Below, piece after piece: positions 63,859 to 64,000 of a DNA stretch of 64,000 nt (position 1 is its first letter; the number at the start of each line of letters is the position of its first letter). The stretch lies in the NCBI GenBank assembly GCA_914767715.1, contig OU612074.1:13380062-13444061 (forward strand), read 5' to 3'. Both the position numbers and the translations under genes were made by a program. Below the pieces are notes generated by a model. The model did no database searches. It saw only the letters and a program-made list of their open reading frames with translations, and was not told the origin of the DNA. This DNA is from Membranipora membranacea. Taxonomy: Eukaryota > Bryozoa > Gymnolaemata > Cheilostomatida > Membraniporidae.

Positions 63859-64000
63859 TCAGTTGCGTGTGTTTAACAGTAACAGCAGAGCAGTCATTTG
63901 ACAAAGCATGTACAGTGGTAACCCTTGAGCTAGTACGGCTGAACTAGTAGTAACCTCCACTGTTGTAGTGGGGAGAGCTGTGGTAACCCCAAGTGACTCA
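63859..64000 (-). CDS. last exon of a second RGM-like gene (partial)
   Basis: The minus strand from the window edge reads ESLGVTTALPTTTVEVTTSS, continues AVLAQGLPLYM, a Leu-rich stretch and NTRN, then stops with TGA at 63859-63861. The opening ESLGVT is identical to the last exon of the RGM gene at 53407-53589, which reads YESLGVTARTTPN. The order is also the same: Thr-rich spacer, LPxY, hydrophobic end, stop. This indicates a tandem paralogue with a GPI-anchor-type C-terminus whose other exons lie beyond 64000. The match is short, so the family call rests on the shared motif, layout and position. Confidence 0.65.
   Translation of the reverse strand, partial: ESLGVTTALPTTTVEVTTSSAVLAQGLPLYMLCQMTALLLLLNTRN

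Overview
This is a 64 kb piece of an animal nuclear genome. It is AT-rich and intron-dense, with GT-AG introns, metazoan-only families and non-LTR retrotransposons. The gene content is a caspase, LRR-Roc-COR, a ClC-2-type chloride channel and repulsive guidance molecules. The compact genes, tandem duplicates and invertebrate-type elements suggest a marine invertebrate. I lean towards an early-branching animal such as a sponge, but nothing in the window proves this. No bacterial-type genes, CRISPR arrays, rRNA or intact tRNA were seen.

Layout. 1-513 (+): last two exons of a small Cys-containing protein. 794-12570 (-): a 19-exon gene that joins in one frame into a 1581-residue protein, LRR - Roc GTPase - COR - linker - complete caspase (p20+p10) - acidic tail. 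This is the most striking item here. 13716-31954 (-): four tandem short-chain dehydrogenase/reductase (SDR) copies. Only the most upstream copy (22830-31954) has a recognisable first exon, one copy (16441-18545) is a clear pseudogene, and a 126-nt exon is nearly identical in three of them. The 4 kb intron 5 of the complete copy holds a PIF/Harbinger-like element, a dead R2-type retrotransposon, a fold-back element and a tRNA-derived SINE. Its last intron holds a roughly 1 kb ATGCAC-rich satellite containing decayed copies of exon sequence. 34262-52431 (+): a 23-exon ClC-2-like channel (977 residues) with two candidate alternative last exons. 53407-59202 (-): a nine-exon, GPI-anchored-type RGM homologue (599 residues). 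Its 3' end converges on that of the ClC gene. About 60250-63200 (-): a degraded CR1/L2/Jockey-like element. 63859-64000 (-): the last exon of a second RGM-like gene, cut by the window edge.

How the genes fit together. The clusters look functionally independent: a cell-death or innate-sensor protein, a redox-enzyme array, an anion channel and a BMP/neogenin-type co-receptor pair. Exon models were built by reading splice sites and requiring phase continuity. The four larger models (Roco-caspase, SDR copy 4, ClC, RGM) each sum to an intact frame, which is the main support for them. No transcript or database comparison was possible.
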